Part shown: piece by piece, positions 23,084 to 31,884 of the stretch
How positions within the stretch are numbered: position 1 is the stretch's first letter
How the letters are laid out: each line of letters opens with the position of its first letter
Assembly: GCF_002443295.1 (NCBI RefSeq)
Contig: NZ_BAOS01000027.1
Location: 1 to 64,000, forward strand
DNA: 64,000 bases
Reading direction: 5' to 3'
Source: Candidatus Scalindua japonica
GTDB taxonomy: Bacteria > Planctomycetota > Brocadiia > Brocadiales > Scalinduaceae
The notes under the pieces: generated by a model
Seen by the model: only the letters and a program-made list of their open reading frames with translations
Databases searched by the model: none
What the model was told of the DNA's origin: nothing
Program-made: the position numbers and the translations under genes

Positions 23084-23812
23084 CTAAGTGGCAACTGTTT
23101 CTTCCTGTGAATATTCATTTTTTAGTTCTTCAAATATCTTTTCAATCTCTGCATAGTTTGGTTGTTCGCTCAATTTTATAATATCGTATTCCAAACAGAA
23201 CTCCAAGTCTTTTTGAGATAGATAATGCTCATGTATCAGTTCTTCATTGATTTGCTCTTGAACATTAATGTACCGTCTATCATCTTCGTTCTGGCTTTCA
23301 ATTAAGAATCGCTCAAAGCAGTCTTGAATTGCAGACTTGCTATGCTGTTGAATCTCTTCTGAAAATCGCAGTATTTCAGTGATTTTATCGTCAACTGTGT
23401 CCTGGGTGTTGTAATAAATATGTCCGTTACTGTGAACCACATCATTTCTTGCGTCGACAATCTTCTTGTATTGGCCAATTTTCTCTTTTCCAAGACCGAA
23501 GAACCTGAAGAGAGTAAATATCCTTCTCTCCTGTTCCTGGCTGAAAGTGAAAGGAGAGGTTGCTGACTCAAAACAAGTGTGAAAACCTAAGGTAATCTTT
23601 TCGAAATCTTCTTTATGGATTTTCTTGATTTGCCAGACATTGAAATAGACAAAACTCATGAAGAGCATATGGTAAGCGATAAATGAGAACTGATACTTGT
23701 CGTTCTGATAGTTGCTCTTGAAAGAATCCCACAGAAACTCAATGTATTCTTCTTCGTTTTGGTTTTTAAAACGAATTGGCAAGTAATTTGATAGTTCAAA
23801 AGATTCTTCCAT
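23084..23812 (-). CDS. HEPN-like protein at the end of the type I restriction operon
   Basis: The 242-residue, largely helical protein contains DARNDVVHSNG (about residues 122-132). The R-x4-H spacing (RNDVVH) is the signature of HEPN-fold ribonucleases, which are common effectors and partners in defence systems. The start used is the ATG at 23812, which shares one base with the hsdS stop codon (TAATG), showing tight coupling. HEPN proteins beside type I restriction genes may act as RNA-cleaving back-up if restriction fails. No second catalytic domain is seen. Confidence 0.55.
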   Translation of the reverse strand: MEESFELSNYLPIRFKNQNEEEYIEFLWDSFKSNYQNDKYQFSFIAYHMLFMSFVYFNVWQIKKIHKEDFEKITLGFHTCFESATSPFTFSQEQERRIFTLFRFFGLGKEKIGQYKKIVDARNDVVHSNGHIYYNTQDTVDDKITEILRFSEEIQQHSKSAIQDCFERFLIESQNEDDRRYINVQEQINEELIHEHYLSQKDLEFCLEYDIIKLSEQPNYAEIEKIFEELKNEYSQEETVAT

Positions 23813-25691
23813 TACTCTCCCCAAACCTTAGCAATCCTGTCCTTTATCTTCTGTTCAAAGATGTCAATAAGCTGCTTGTTGGCATTCACCAATGCCAGTT
23901 CTTTTTCGATTTCCTCTACGATTTGGTGTTGGATTTCTAGAGGAGGAAGAGGAACAAGCGTAGTTTTAATAAAATCAGTTGGAACCCTTTGAAGTCCACC
24001 CGTCCCTGTCATATTTAACTTTCCTCTTTCTCTGAAATTATCTGTGATTATGTTTAGATAGATCCATGTAGAAAGAATTTTTTCATTTGGTCTAACTACA
24101 TAATATTCACTTGAACCAAATCCAATTCCATTTACTAAGTCTCTTGCTATTCCGGCTTTACCATTTTCAAAACATGGAGTGACTTTTGCCAATAACACAT
24201 CATCATTTTTGAAATATGTATATCCTTTAATTACTTCACCTAAAGGCTTCGTTTGATTAGCTATGAAGCCAATTTGATTTTCATTTAAATCGGCCATAGG
24301 AACGAATGAAACTTCTAATTCCTCATCTAAATCTTTTAACACTGATTTTTTTGGATTTATCTCACAAGTTTTCCCCAACTCCACCATCTCCCAATCCGGG
24401 TTAATGTCAATTTTGGGCTTGTAGTTGTTCACCACGGCTTTGGCGCCATCTATGATTTTTTGATAGCCTTCTATTTCGGCTACTATTTCTTCCTGAATGG
24501 ATAAGGGCAGGAGCGGGATTTTTATTTGTTTAATTCTTGATAAAGCTAACTTTGGAACTCCTACAGCATGTGTTAGTGAAATTATCTGATTTTTTGAATT
24601 GTCAGTCCTAAGAATCAAGGATAAAAACCTATTATTAACCTTGCTCTTATTTTTAATTATAAGTTTAGCTGCATTTTCTGTAAGGTTAGCGTTATCAAGT
24701 TCTTCGGGAATTACTCCTACCAATCCAATTGTTCCGGCTATTGATATATAAACATCTTCCTTGTCAATGGTGTAATTTGAAATTTGAGATTGAACTTCTT
24801 GGGTCAAATACTTAATGTCACTTTTATTCAATTTCACATCATCAAAATCAGCAACTCTTATATAAGGATAGTCTGTTTTTACATCAGAGTATGTTGCTCC
24901 CTTAGGCAATCGTTTTCCACCTTTGACATCTACAATTTCTCCCAGGTTGATAATAGGAAATACTGTATTTTCTACATGGTGTATTCTATACCTCTCCCCA
25001 CTCAGATTATAATCACCATTCTTAGTGATTTCGGTCTTGACGACAGCATGAGCAATCAATGAGTCCTTGGAATCTCCTGTTCGCACAAATTCACGTGTCA
25101 GCTCAATGGCTTCATCCAATTGGCTGCCTTTTACCACTGTGCGTTGTGCCCCAAGGTTGTAGCCGTCGTTGTCAATTTTTACAAAGAGGATTTCGTTGCG
25201 CAGCTTGGCGACTTCTTTGCCCATCAGCAAAATGGAAGTCTTTACGCCACTGTATGGATTGAATACACCAGCGGGTAAACTTACTACGGCATAGAGGTAA
25301 TTCTCTACCAGCATTTTTCGCAGGTCTCTGTAAGCCGTACCACTCTGGAAAATCACGCCTTCAGGTACAATGATGCCCGCCTTGCCTTTTGGATTCAGGT
25401 GTTCGGCTATATAATCCACAAACAACACTTCACTGCGGTTACTACTGATGGTAAATTTCTTGTGCGGACGTATACCACCCTTCGGACTCATAAAAGGCGG
25501 ATTGGCGAGAATCACATCATAGCTGTCGTTCCAGCGTTCCTCACTGCTCAAGGTGTCATATTCGTGTATGTGCGGGTCAGAAAAACCATGTAGATATAGA
25601 TTCACCAAACTCAATCGCACCATGTCTGGTGAAATGTCGTATCCCTCAAAGTTTTGAATCAGTTTTTTGCGCTGGTCAGGCGTTAAGCCTT
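23812..25691 (-). CDS. hsdM/hsdS: Type I restriction methylase C-terminal half fused to specificity subunit (HsdM'-HsdS)
   Basis: Read from the frameshift point, this frame gives 625 residues. First comes the rest of an N6-adenine methylase (ILANPPF, motif IV, the catalytic NPPF; then VPEGVIFQSG and the ISL-like segments). After about residue 245 a complete HsdS follows, with two target-recognition domains, each starting with a VxLGE/VELGK block (INLGEIVDVKGGKRLPKG and MVELGKTCEINPKK) and each closed by a PLP-x-x-x-Q-x-x-IV helix. M-S fusions occur in some type I systems. The first internal ATG is at 25623, but homology reaches upstream to the slippery run at 25689-25695, so the true product probably starts with the 202-residue ORF at 26291. 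Confidence 0.85.
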
Positions 25692-26291
25692 TTTTGTTTT
25701 TTCTTTTATGTGCTTGAAGGCAGAAATCAAGAACCCTGCTGTTCCACAGGCAGGGTCAAGAATGGTATCGGTCTTGCTTGGGTCAACAATCGCCACCATA
25801 AAATCAATGATATGCCTTGGAGTTCGAAATTGTCCTGCATCTCCTTGCGAACCCATTACCGAAAGCAGGTATTCAAAGGCATCTCCCAGTTTTTCGCTGT
25901 GGGTGTATTCAAACTTGCCAATGGTTTTCAGAAACAGTTTCAGCGTTTCCGGGTCACGATATGGCAGGTATGCGTTATTGAAGATATCCCGAAACAGTTG
26001 CGGAATGTTCGGATTTTTTACCATGCTTTCAATGGCTTTCGCATACAAGCTGAGCATTTCGGTAGCGGTTACCTTGGTATCAAACAGGCTGTCCCAACTG
26101 TACTTTTCAAAATCACCTGAAAAGAATTTGGTCGTTCCGCCTAGTTCAACGGCTTCTTTGTCCATGTCGTCCATGAACTTATAAATCAAGCCAATGGTAA
26201 TCTGCTCTATCTGTGCTTTTGGGTCGGGCAGTTTGCCTACCAATATGTCACGGCAATCGTCTATTCTTTTCTTTGTTGCGGTATCTAACAT
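25683..26291 (-). CDS. hsdM: Type I restriction methylase HsdM, N-terminal part (ends at a frameshift)
   Basis: The 202 residues comprise the helical N-terminal domain of HsdM and the SAM-binding motif I DPACGTAGFLI (about residues 180-190). The frame stops soon after, in KTKKA. The correct continuation (KKGLTPDQRKKLIQNFEGYD and on to NPPF) is found in the -1 frame. The junction is A_AAA_AAG (25695-25689), the dnaX-type slippery heptamer in exactly the register needed: a -1 slip joins the two frames into an 826-residue HsdM-HsdS protein. One missing A in the run, or a sequencing error, would explain it equally well. The start lies 11 bases after the hsdR stop. Confidence 0.85.
   Translation of the reverse strand: MLDTATKKRIDDCRDILVGKLPDPKAQIEQITIGLIYKFMDDMDKEAVELGGTTKFFSGDFEKYSWDSLFDTKVTATEMLSLYAKAIESMVKNPNIPQLFRDIFNNAYLPYRDPETLKLFLKTIGKFEYTHSEKLGDAFEYLLSVMGSQGDAGQFRTPRHIIDFMVAIVDPSKTDTILDPACGTAGFLISAFKHIKEKTKKA
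25689..25695 (-). other. A-AAA-AAG slippery heptamer at the hsdM frameshift
   Basis: On the minus strand the zero frame reads ACA AAA AAG GCT TAA, so the heptamer is correctly phased for -1 slippage. The small AGGC/GCCT hairpin starts directly at the heptamer with no spacer and no upstream ribosome-like stimulator is visible, which weakens the programmed-frameshift reading. A homopolymer contraction (6 A instead of 7) is the plain alternative. Confidence 0.5.
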
Positions 26292-26302
26292 AAATTCCCT
26301 TA

Positions 26303-28849
26303 CTAAGCAGCGAACCGCTCTAAATTGACGTAATCATTAATATAAACCGGAATTACTTCACGGTATTTGGTGGCCACTTCCTTAAACTGTGAAATGGTCA
26401 AAGTTGGGTTGGTTTGCAAAGCGTGAAAGTCCTTTGCTTCAATGATTTTGCGTATGCCCTGGTCAACGACATACGCCTTGAAGAAGTATTTTAAGGCTCT
26501 CAGGTTCACATCTTCTTCAGGCGGATAGATGGAGATGAATTTGTCAAATTCCGCTTCCAGTAATTCGTCTTTCGATTTGAACTTGGGGATTATTCCAAAA
26601 ATCTTTTCTACCACTTCACGGATGGAAACCTTACGGTCAATCTTGGCTGCTTTTCGCAATTTTTCCAGGTTGAAATATTCTTCGGGTTTATCAAAAATCT
26701 CCTGTTGAATATGGCTTATCACATGTTCCCAGTTACCCAGTTCTACATTTTTTTTGATGATGTCATCCATAATTATGCGATCTTCAAACTTATTGAACAG
26801 CATGCGATCTACCTTCATGCCTTCATAGCCTATATGTTGTTCTTTTAAAGTCGCTATAGGGTCAGGACGATAACTGGTGTATTGGTCAATGTCGACACCA
26901 CCACCGCCTTCACCGTCACCTTTTTTAGGCTTTGGCAGTTTCAGTTTCTCGTCATAGTCGAACTTCTCTTCAAAATATTCACAGTTGGCAAAGAAGTCGA
27001 AGAGTTTAAAAACCTCTTTATCATGCTTAATGATTTCTTCTTCTCCCAATTCGTTTTTATGCTTAAAGTCGAATGTGTTATTTCGGGTACCTCTGCCTTT
27101 TATCTGTACAAAATCAGCAGGACTGAAAATCGGTCGCATCATGCAAATGTTGAGCAAGTCCGGGCAGTCATAGCCTGTGGTCATCATGCCGACCGTAACA
27201 CAAACTCTTGTTTTACTGGATTTGTAACCTTCCAGCCAGGTGGTTTTCCCATTGAAGTTGTTATGGGTAAAGTTGATGGTCATTTGTTGAGCATCACCAA
27301 CCTGTGAAGTAACCTGTACCGCAAAATCAGAATTGTATTTGCCCGGGTAAAGTTTTTCTGCGAAATCGTTTAGAACCTCTGTCAGCTTTCGAGCATGGTT
27401 CTGGCTTACAGCAAAGACGATGGTTTTCCCAATTTCATTGGTAATCGGATCACCCAAAGCGTTTTCTAAAAAGGTTTGACAGAAAACGATGTTGGTTTTG
27501 TCCGAGAAAAACTTTTTCTCGAAATCACGGGAAACAAAGGTTTCTGTTTCTTCCCCTTCTTCGGTGGTTACGGCTACTGCATAGCCTTCGTCAGAAAGCA
27601 GTTGGGTTGTAATTTCTGTTCGGGCATCCAGAACTCTCGGGTTAACCAGGAAGCCATCTTTTACACCGTCCAATAAGGAATAGCGATAGGTTGGATCGCC
27701 ACCTTCACAGCCGAAAGTTGCATAGGTATCCCGCAGCATTCTTCGTTCAATTTCTCTCGGATCTTTTTTATTTACCTTGTCTGGATCAACACCTTTTAGA
27801 TAGTCTCTTGGTGTTGCGGTTAAACCTAATTTATACCCATGAAAAAACTCAAATACGGCTCTTGCATTACCTGAAATGGAACGGTGAGACTCGTCTGAAA
27901 TAATCAGGTCAAAATCTGTCGGCGTAAACTCGTAACGGTACTTATCATTGAACATCAAAGATTGAATGGTCGTTACGATAATATCCGCTTGCCTCCAATC
28001 GCCTTTATGCTCTTTATAGATGAACGTGCTGTAATCAGGTTTCAGGTTATTCGTAAATGCTTTCCAAGCCTGATCTTCAAGTTCTAAACGATCAACTAGA
28101 AACAAAACCCGTCTTGAGTTTTGTGTTCTAAGAAATAATCGGATAATTGCAGCAGAAATCAAGGTTTTACCGGTCCCGGTTGCCATTTCAAAAAGAAAGC
28201 GGTCTTTGCCTTCGGCTACTGCTTTCTGTAAGTGTCTAATAGCGCTTAATTGATAAGGCCTGAGAAATTTTAATCCGTTTGCCCAAATGAAATCCTTGCT
28301 GGCTTCAATGCTGCCGTTCCATTCGGGTCTTTCAGCATAGTCAGGCATTTGAATAGATGTAATATAATCGTTGGCAACAGGTTCATTAGCTAATGCATTT
28401 CGGTCAGGATTCCACTCTTTGATGGCTCCAATTTCGCCGGGCGATGGAAATTTATAAATAGGTTTTGGATTGCCTTTTTTTGTGTCCCAGAGGTAATGTA
28501 CAATACCGTTCGAAAGAATTATGAATTGAGCATCAACAGTTTTAGCATATTCTCTGGCTTGTACTTTGGCAACTAAAGGGTGAAGGCTTTCCTTTTTCGC
28601 TTCAAGTACGCAAATCGGTTTGTTGTTGCTATCATGTAGCAAAAAGTCTAATGAACCATTTTTGGTCTTTTCATAGTCATTTCCCCAAGCGTCAATCTCT
28701 TCCTGGGTGATCTTCACATGATTTTCGAGCAGAATGTTAGCTACGCCTTCCTCATTGTCAAAGAATCTCCATCCTGCTTCTTCGAGTAGCTGGTTTATTT
28801 TAATTCTGGCATGAGCTTCATTTTTCATTCTTCTATTATCTTTTGTCAT
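26303..28849 (-). CDS. hsdR: Type I restriction endonuclease subunit HsdR
   Basis: HsdR cleaves unmethylated DNA after ATP-driven translocation. The 848-residue protein has an N-terminal PD-(D/E)XK nuclease (SLDFLLHD about residues 65-72, then CVLEAKK near 80), a DEAD/SF2 helicase with Walker A EMATGTGKTLISAA (about 216-229), DESH box ISDESHRSISG, motif VI-like IKGRGTRN, and an EcoEI-type C-terminal domain with DDIIKKNVELGNWE. The first ATG is used; an in-frame ATG 7 codons later is possible. It precedes hsdM by 11 bases and opens the restriction operon or follows the small gene at 28880. All main motifs are present. Confidence 0.93.
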   Translation of the reverse strand: MTKDNRRMKNEAHARIKINQLLEEAGWRFFDNEEGVANILLENHVKITQEEIDAWGNDYEKTKNGSLDFLLHDSNNKPICVLEAKKESLHPLVAKVQAREYAKTVDAQFIILSNGIVHYLWDTKKGNPKPIYKFPSPGEIGAIKEWNPDRNALANEPVANDYITSIQMPDYAERPEWNGSIEASKDFIWANGLKFLRPYQLSAIRHLQKAVAEGKDRFLFEMATGTGKTLISAAIIRLFLRTQNSRRVLFLVDRLELEDQAWKAFTNNLKPDYSTFIYKEHKGDWRQADIIVTTIQSLMFNDKYRYEFTPTDFDLIISDESHRSISGNARAVFEFFHGYKLGLTATPRDYLKGVDPDKVNKKDPREIERRMLRDTYATFGCEGGDPTYRYSLLDGVKDGFLVNPRVLDARTEITTQLLSDEGYAVAVTTEEGEETETFVSRDFEKKFFSDKTNIVFCQTFLENALGDPITNEIGKTIVFAVSQNHARKLTEVLNDFAEKLYPGKYNSDFAVQVTSQVGDAQQMTINFTHNNFNGKTTWLEGYKSSKTRVCVTVGMMTTGYDCPDLLNICMMRPIFSPADFVQIKGRGTRNNTFDFKHKNELGEEEIIKHDKEVFKLFDFFANCEYFEEKFDYDEKLKLPKPKKGDGEGGGGVDIDQYTSYRPDPIATLKEQHIGYEGMKVDRMLFNKFEDRIIMDDIIKKNVELGNWEHVISHIQQEIFDKPEEYFNLEKLRKAAKIDRKVSIREVVEKIFGIIPKFKSKDELLEAEFDKFISIYPPEEDVNLRALKYFFKAYVVDQGIRKIIEAKDFHALQTNPTLTISQFKEVATKYREVIPVYINDYVNLERFAA

Positions 28850-28879
28850 GCGATGGTTTGATTGGTTTGATAGCTTCTC

Positions 28880-29161
28880 TTATATCCTAGCCCACAAAGC
28901 ACATTTGTTTGCTTTGCCACGAATATTGTAGCTCCAAGATTGTCTTGGCAGTCTCTCTACTATGCTTCCTTCGAATGGAGTAATAAGTTTTGCGATTTCA
29001 CTGTGTGCATATTCCGTAACGCCTGAAGTTGCCAAGTGGGCAGAGACAAAGGTAAGATAATCATCGCTGTAGTCTCTAATCAAAGTATCAATTATAAAAT
29101 GACTATCAAATGCAACTCCTCTTTCAATTTCCTTTATAATATTTTCTATTATTTCTCTCAT
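28880..29161 (-). CDS. Small protein of unknown function upstream of hsdR
   Basis: The 93-residue protein has no membrane span or known motif; it has a helical N-terminus and an unusual Trp/Arg-rich end (LPRQSWSYNIRGKANKCALWARI in two parts). It lies 30 bases before hsdR in the same direction, so it may be part of the restriction operon. GGGGAAAAAATG precedes it (a GAGAAGGGG stretch lies at about 29164-29172). No function can be inferred. Confidence 0.55.
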   Translation of the reverse strand: MREIIENIIKEIERGVAFDSHFIIDTLIRDYSDDYLTFVSAHLATSGVTEYAHSEIAKLITPFEGSIVERLPRQSWSYNIRGKANKCALWARI

Positions 29162-29541
29162 TTTTTCCCCTTCTCATTAATCTTCTGGTTAATAGGGATA
29201 ACCTCTGCGAATGATAGATATATATGAAAAATCTTACTTATACGAAAAAGTAAAACTATACCTTTGAAGCTGTTTAAAATGTGACAAAAGCGATCTGTTG
29301 CTGCTTACTGTTCAGGTTTATTATAAAAGAGTGGGATTGTTTTGCAACATAAAACATCTTAGAGTAAGAGGTTAGTAACATGATACTAGAGGGAATAATA
29401 ATTTAGTCTTTTCGGCGGAAATTTGATTTCCTTTTGACTCTTGAAAGTTTTAGAATGCTAAATGTGTTTTGAGATATTCAATAAAAAAACAATGAATTAA
29501 GGATTTAAATTGATCAAAAATTGTTCCGTTACGGAGGGGTC
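29162..29541. other. Intergenic region between divergent cargo genes
   Basis: About 380 AT-rich bases separate the minus-strand restriction operon from the plus-strand gene at 29542. It should hold both promoters, but no clear -35/-10 pair, repeat or small gene stands out. Confidence 0.5.
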
Positions 29542-30411
29542 ATGAATAATACATTCGTAAATAGAAGCAAATCAGGAAGATTTTTTTGGTGGGCTCACTC
29601 AGCACCAATTGATGTATTAACTCGTAAAGATACTAATCCACCAAATATTACAGGTACGCTTCATATGTTAAGAGATAGCACAGCATGTCTATATTTAGCG
29701 GATCTCGTTAATGAAAATTATAATTTTGGTGGTGTTTTATACAACCTGCCTCCTGAAATTTATAAAAGACCAAAGTCGAGATTCTCGCAACTTTCTCTTC
29801 TGTCACACAATGATCTTATTTTACATACAACTCGTCCTGCATTAAACGATCATAAAAAAAAGAAAAAGAGATGGCTCTTCAAAAGCGGTTCGGAATTAGA
29901 GAATATAATATTTCTAAACTTGAATAGTTTTTTTCAATCTTGTGACAGGAAGCATATTATTTTATCTGATAAAATTGCGGATAAATTGCAATCAAAGGAC
30001 GATAGTTCTTATCGAGCAATAATATTTGATATCTACATTGATGCTTATATGGCATACAAAGCAAATGTAGATAAATTAGTCTACCTGAAGAATTCCAAAA
30101 ATAGAGTTTCCAATGCTAATACAACAGTTGGTTATATTGTATACATTCCAAAGCTTATTGATGAAGATGCCGAAGAGACTGATACTCCAGGTCTTTTATC
30201 AGTATTCAGTCTCAATGGCACCATGACTCTGGTTTGGTTATATTTAGTTTGGGCTAAATTCTCAAATTTGATAAATCAGATGATATCTTCAAAAAAACCA
30301 AGAATAATTTTAGCAGAGTTTAAACCGGAAATATCAAATGATATTATTCCCAATGATTTATCTTTTGTTGATTCTACAAAATGTGAAATAAAAATTGATG
30401 TATCAATTTAG
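29542..30411 (+). CDS. Unrecognised cargo protein, 289 residues
   Basis: The ATG at 29542 follows GGAGGGG at 29533-29539. I do not recognise the family. The protein is soluble-looking, with a basic KKKKKR patch (about residues 105-112), an aromatic N-terminus (RFFWWAHSAP) and a hydrophobic stretch near 225-245 (TMTLVWLYLVWAKFSNLI) that might be a helix or a membrane-associated segment. It lies between the restriction operon and the excisionase/integrase pair, on the integrase strand. Cargo genes in this position are often defence or regulatory genes. Confidence 0.6.
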   Translation: MNNTFVNRSKSGRFFWWAHSAPIDVLTRKDTNPPNITGTLHMLRDSTACLYLADLVNENYNFGGVLYNLPPEIYKRPKSRFSQLSLLSHNDLILHTTRPALNDHKKKKKRWLFKSGSELENIIFLNLNSFFQSCDRKHIILSDKIADKLQSKDDSSYRAIIFDIYIDAYMAYKANVDKLVYLKNSKNRVSNANTTVGYIVYIPKLIDEDAEETDTPGLLSVFSLNGTMTLVWLYLVWAKFSNLINQMISSKKPRIILAEFKPEISNDIIPNDLSFVDSTKCEIKIDVSI

Positions 30412-30431
30412 TTTAAAAAAAGTGGATTAAA

Positions 30432-30698
30432 ATGAAAAATGAATCAAATGATAAATGTGGGGCAAATAGAGAAAGATATGTGGATATCAAAAAAGTGTCC
30501 AGGTACACATCTTTACCAGTAAAGACTATATACGATTGGTCGAATCAGGGGAAATTCCCTTGTATAAAATATGGGAGACGTATTCTATTTGACATTCAAG
30601 ACGTAGATAAGGCAATGGCGAACTTGAAACAACCGTATCTTCAGTGTGAAAAGACTGTTAATAAAATCATTGGAGACCTTCATGGCAATGGTATATAA
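30432..30698 (+). CDS. Excisionase-like HTH protein of the 19 kb element
   Basis: The 88-residue protein has an HTH_17/AlpA-type domain: YVDIKKVSRYTSLPVKTIYD followed by the wing FPCIKYGRRILFDIQDVDKA (about residues 17-58). It should bind near the attachment site as a directionality factor for the integrase that starts 54 bases after it. The pair mirrors the HTH-integrase pair of the satellite, although the sequences are only distantly alike. Confidence 0.72.
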   Translation: MKNESNDKCGANRERYVDIKKVSRYTSLPVKTIYDWSNQGKFPCIKYGRRILFDIQDVDKAMANLKQPYLQCEKTVNKIIGDLHGNGI

Positions 30699-30751
30699 TA
30701 CTGCCGATAGCGACATACAGATACAATCAGGCTTCGGGAAAGGATAGACAA

Positions 30752-31801
30752 ATGTTTAAACGAAGCGATATCTGGTGGACGTGTATTAGTCATAACGGCA
30801 GGAAGGTTCAAAAGAGTCTTGAAACCTCTGACAAAAAGCTTGCACAAGCTATAGAGGCTAAGATCAGGACTGAGATTGTTGAGGGAAAGTATTATGAGAG
30901 ATTGACAGGACAATGCAAAACCTTCAAGGATATGATGGATAGGTTTATGAAGGAGTATGCTCCCACAGTTTCTTTGAATACTCAAGAAGGATACAAATAT
31001 TATTTAAAAAATCTTAGCAGGTTTTTTGACAATCCTGGGTTGATGACTATAACGCCTAAGATTGTGGCAAAATATAAATTGTATCGCAGAGATAACGGAG
31101 CAAGCCCTTCAACCGTAAATCGTGAGCTTTATATGTTGTCAAAGGCTTTCAATCTTGCAGTCAAGGAGTGGGAGTGGCTTAAGGACAATCCTGTTTCCAG
31201 GGTACAGAAGGAGCGGGAAAACAACGAAGTTGACAGGTGGCTGACAGAGGTTGAAGAGAGGAGGCTTCTTGACAATAGTCCTGACTGGTTACGTAAGATA
31301 ATAGTTTTTGCATTGAACACGGGTTTACGACAGGATGAATTGCTGTCCCTTGAGTGGAGCCGTGTAAATCTGCTCCGTAAAACTATTCTGATACAAAAGA
31401 CTAAGAATAATAAGCCCAACACTCTTCCTCTGAATAGCATAGCACTGAATGTCCTTATGCAAAAGCATGAAGGTAAGGTGAGAAGCCTTAAGAATGATCT
31501 TGTGTTTATCAGTAAGTCAGGTACAAAGATTGGTAAGCGTAACCTGATAAGGGCATTTGCCCAGGCATTAGAAAAGGCGGAGATTAAGGAGTTTACCTTT
31601 CATTGTCTTCGTCACACATTTGCCACAAGATTAGCCCAGAATGGTGTAGATATTTACAAAATAGCAAAGCTCTTAAATCATAAAGACCTGAAGAATACGC
31701 AACGCTATTCGCACCATTGCCCGGAAAGTTTAATGATTGGTGTTCAGATTTTGGAAAAGTTTGACTACAATCTTACTACAATGGCTCAAAAAGGTGGTTG
31801 A
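30752..31801 (+). CDS. Tyrosine recombinase / integrase of the 19 kb element
   Basis: The 349-residue integrase has a core-binding domain (about residues 50-150) and a catalytic domain with Arg in NTGLRQDELLSL, the HxxRH box FHCLRHTFATRL and the Tyr in LNHKDLKNTQRYSHH. The gene ends 20 bases before the right attachment repeat. Although it differs clearly from the satellite integrase, both sit next to the identical 63-bp repeat, so the two probably use the same chromosomal target. Confidence 0.93.
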   Translation: MFKRSDIWWTCISHNGRKVQKSLETSDKKLAQAIEAKIRTEIVEGKYYERLTGQCKTFKDMMDRFMKEYAPTVSLNTQEGYKYYLKNLSRFFDNPGLMTITPKIVAKYKLYRRDNGASPSTVNRELYMLSKAFNLAVKEWEWLKDNPVSRVQKERENNEVDRWLTEVEERRLLDNSPDWLRKIIVFALNTGLRQDELLSLEWSRVNLLRKTILIQKTKNNKPNTLPLNSIALNVLMQKHEGKVRSLKNDLVFISKSGTKIGKRNLIRAFAQALEKAEIKEFTFHCLRHTFATRLAQNGVDIYKIAKLLNHKDLKNTQRYSHHCPESLMIGVQILEKFDYNLTTMAQKGG

Positions 31802-31821
31802 AAATGTTTCTTGTTTTGTCG

Positions 31822-31884
31822 TAAGTCCTTGTTTGATAATATGGGCGATACTGGACTCGAACCAGTGACCCCTTGCTTGTCGAA
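31822..31884. repeat. 63-bp attachment site repeat, right copy (attR of the 19 kb element)
   Basis: This copy is exactly identical to 12587-12649. The flanking bases differ on both sides, which fixes the repeat borders. Its distal end is part of a perfect hairpin extending into host DNA. Confidence 0.88.

Larger units (their letters stand above)
12650..31884 (+). mobile_element. Integrated 19.2 kb element: inovirus-like prophage with defence cargo
   Basis: The unit is bounded by exact 63-bp repeats and has an excisionase-like gene and integrase at its right end. The left 7 kb is a filamentous phage module in standard order (replication, ssDNA binding, coat, adsorption, assembly). The middle 10 kb, all on the minus strand, encodes an ABC-three-component system and a type I restriction-modification operon. 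At 19.2 kb it is larger than usual inovirus genomes (about 5-15 kb), so the cargo may have been added by a second event or the whole may move as an integrative element rather than a virion. Confidence 0.75.
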
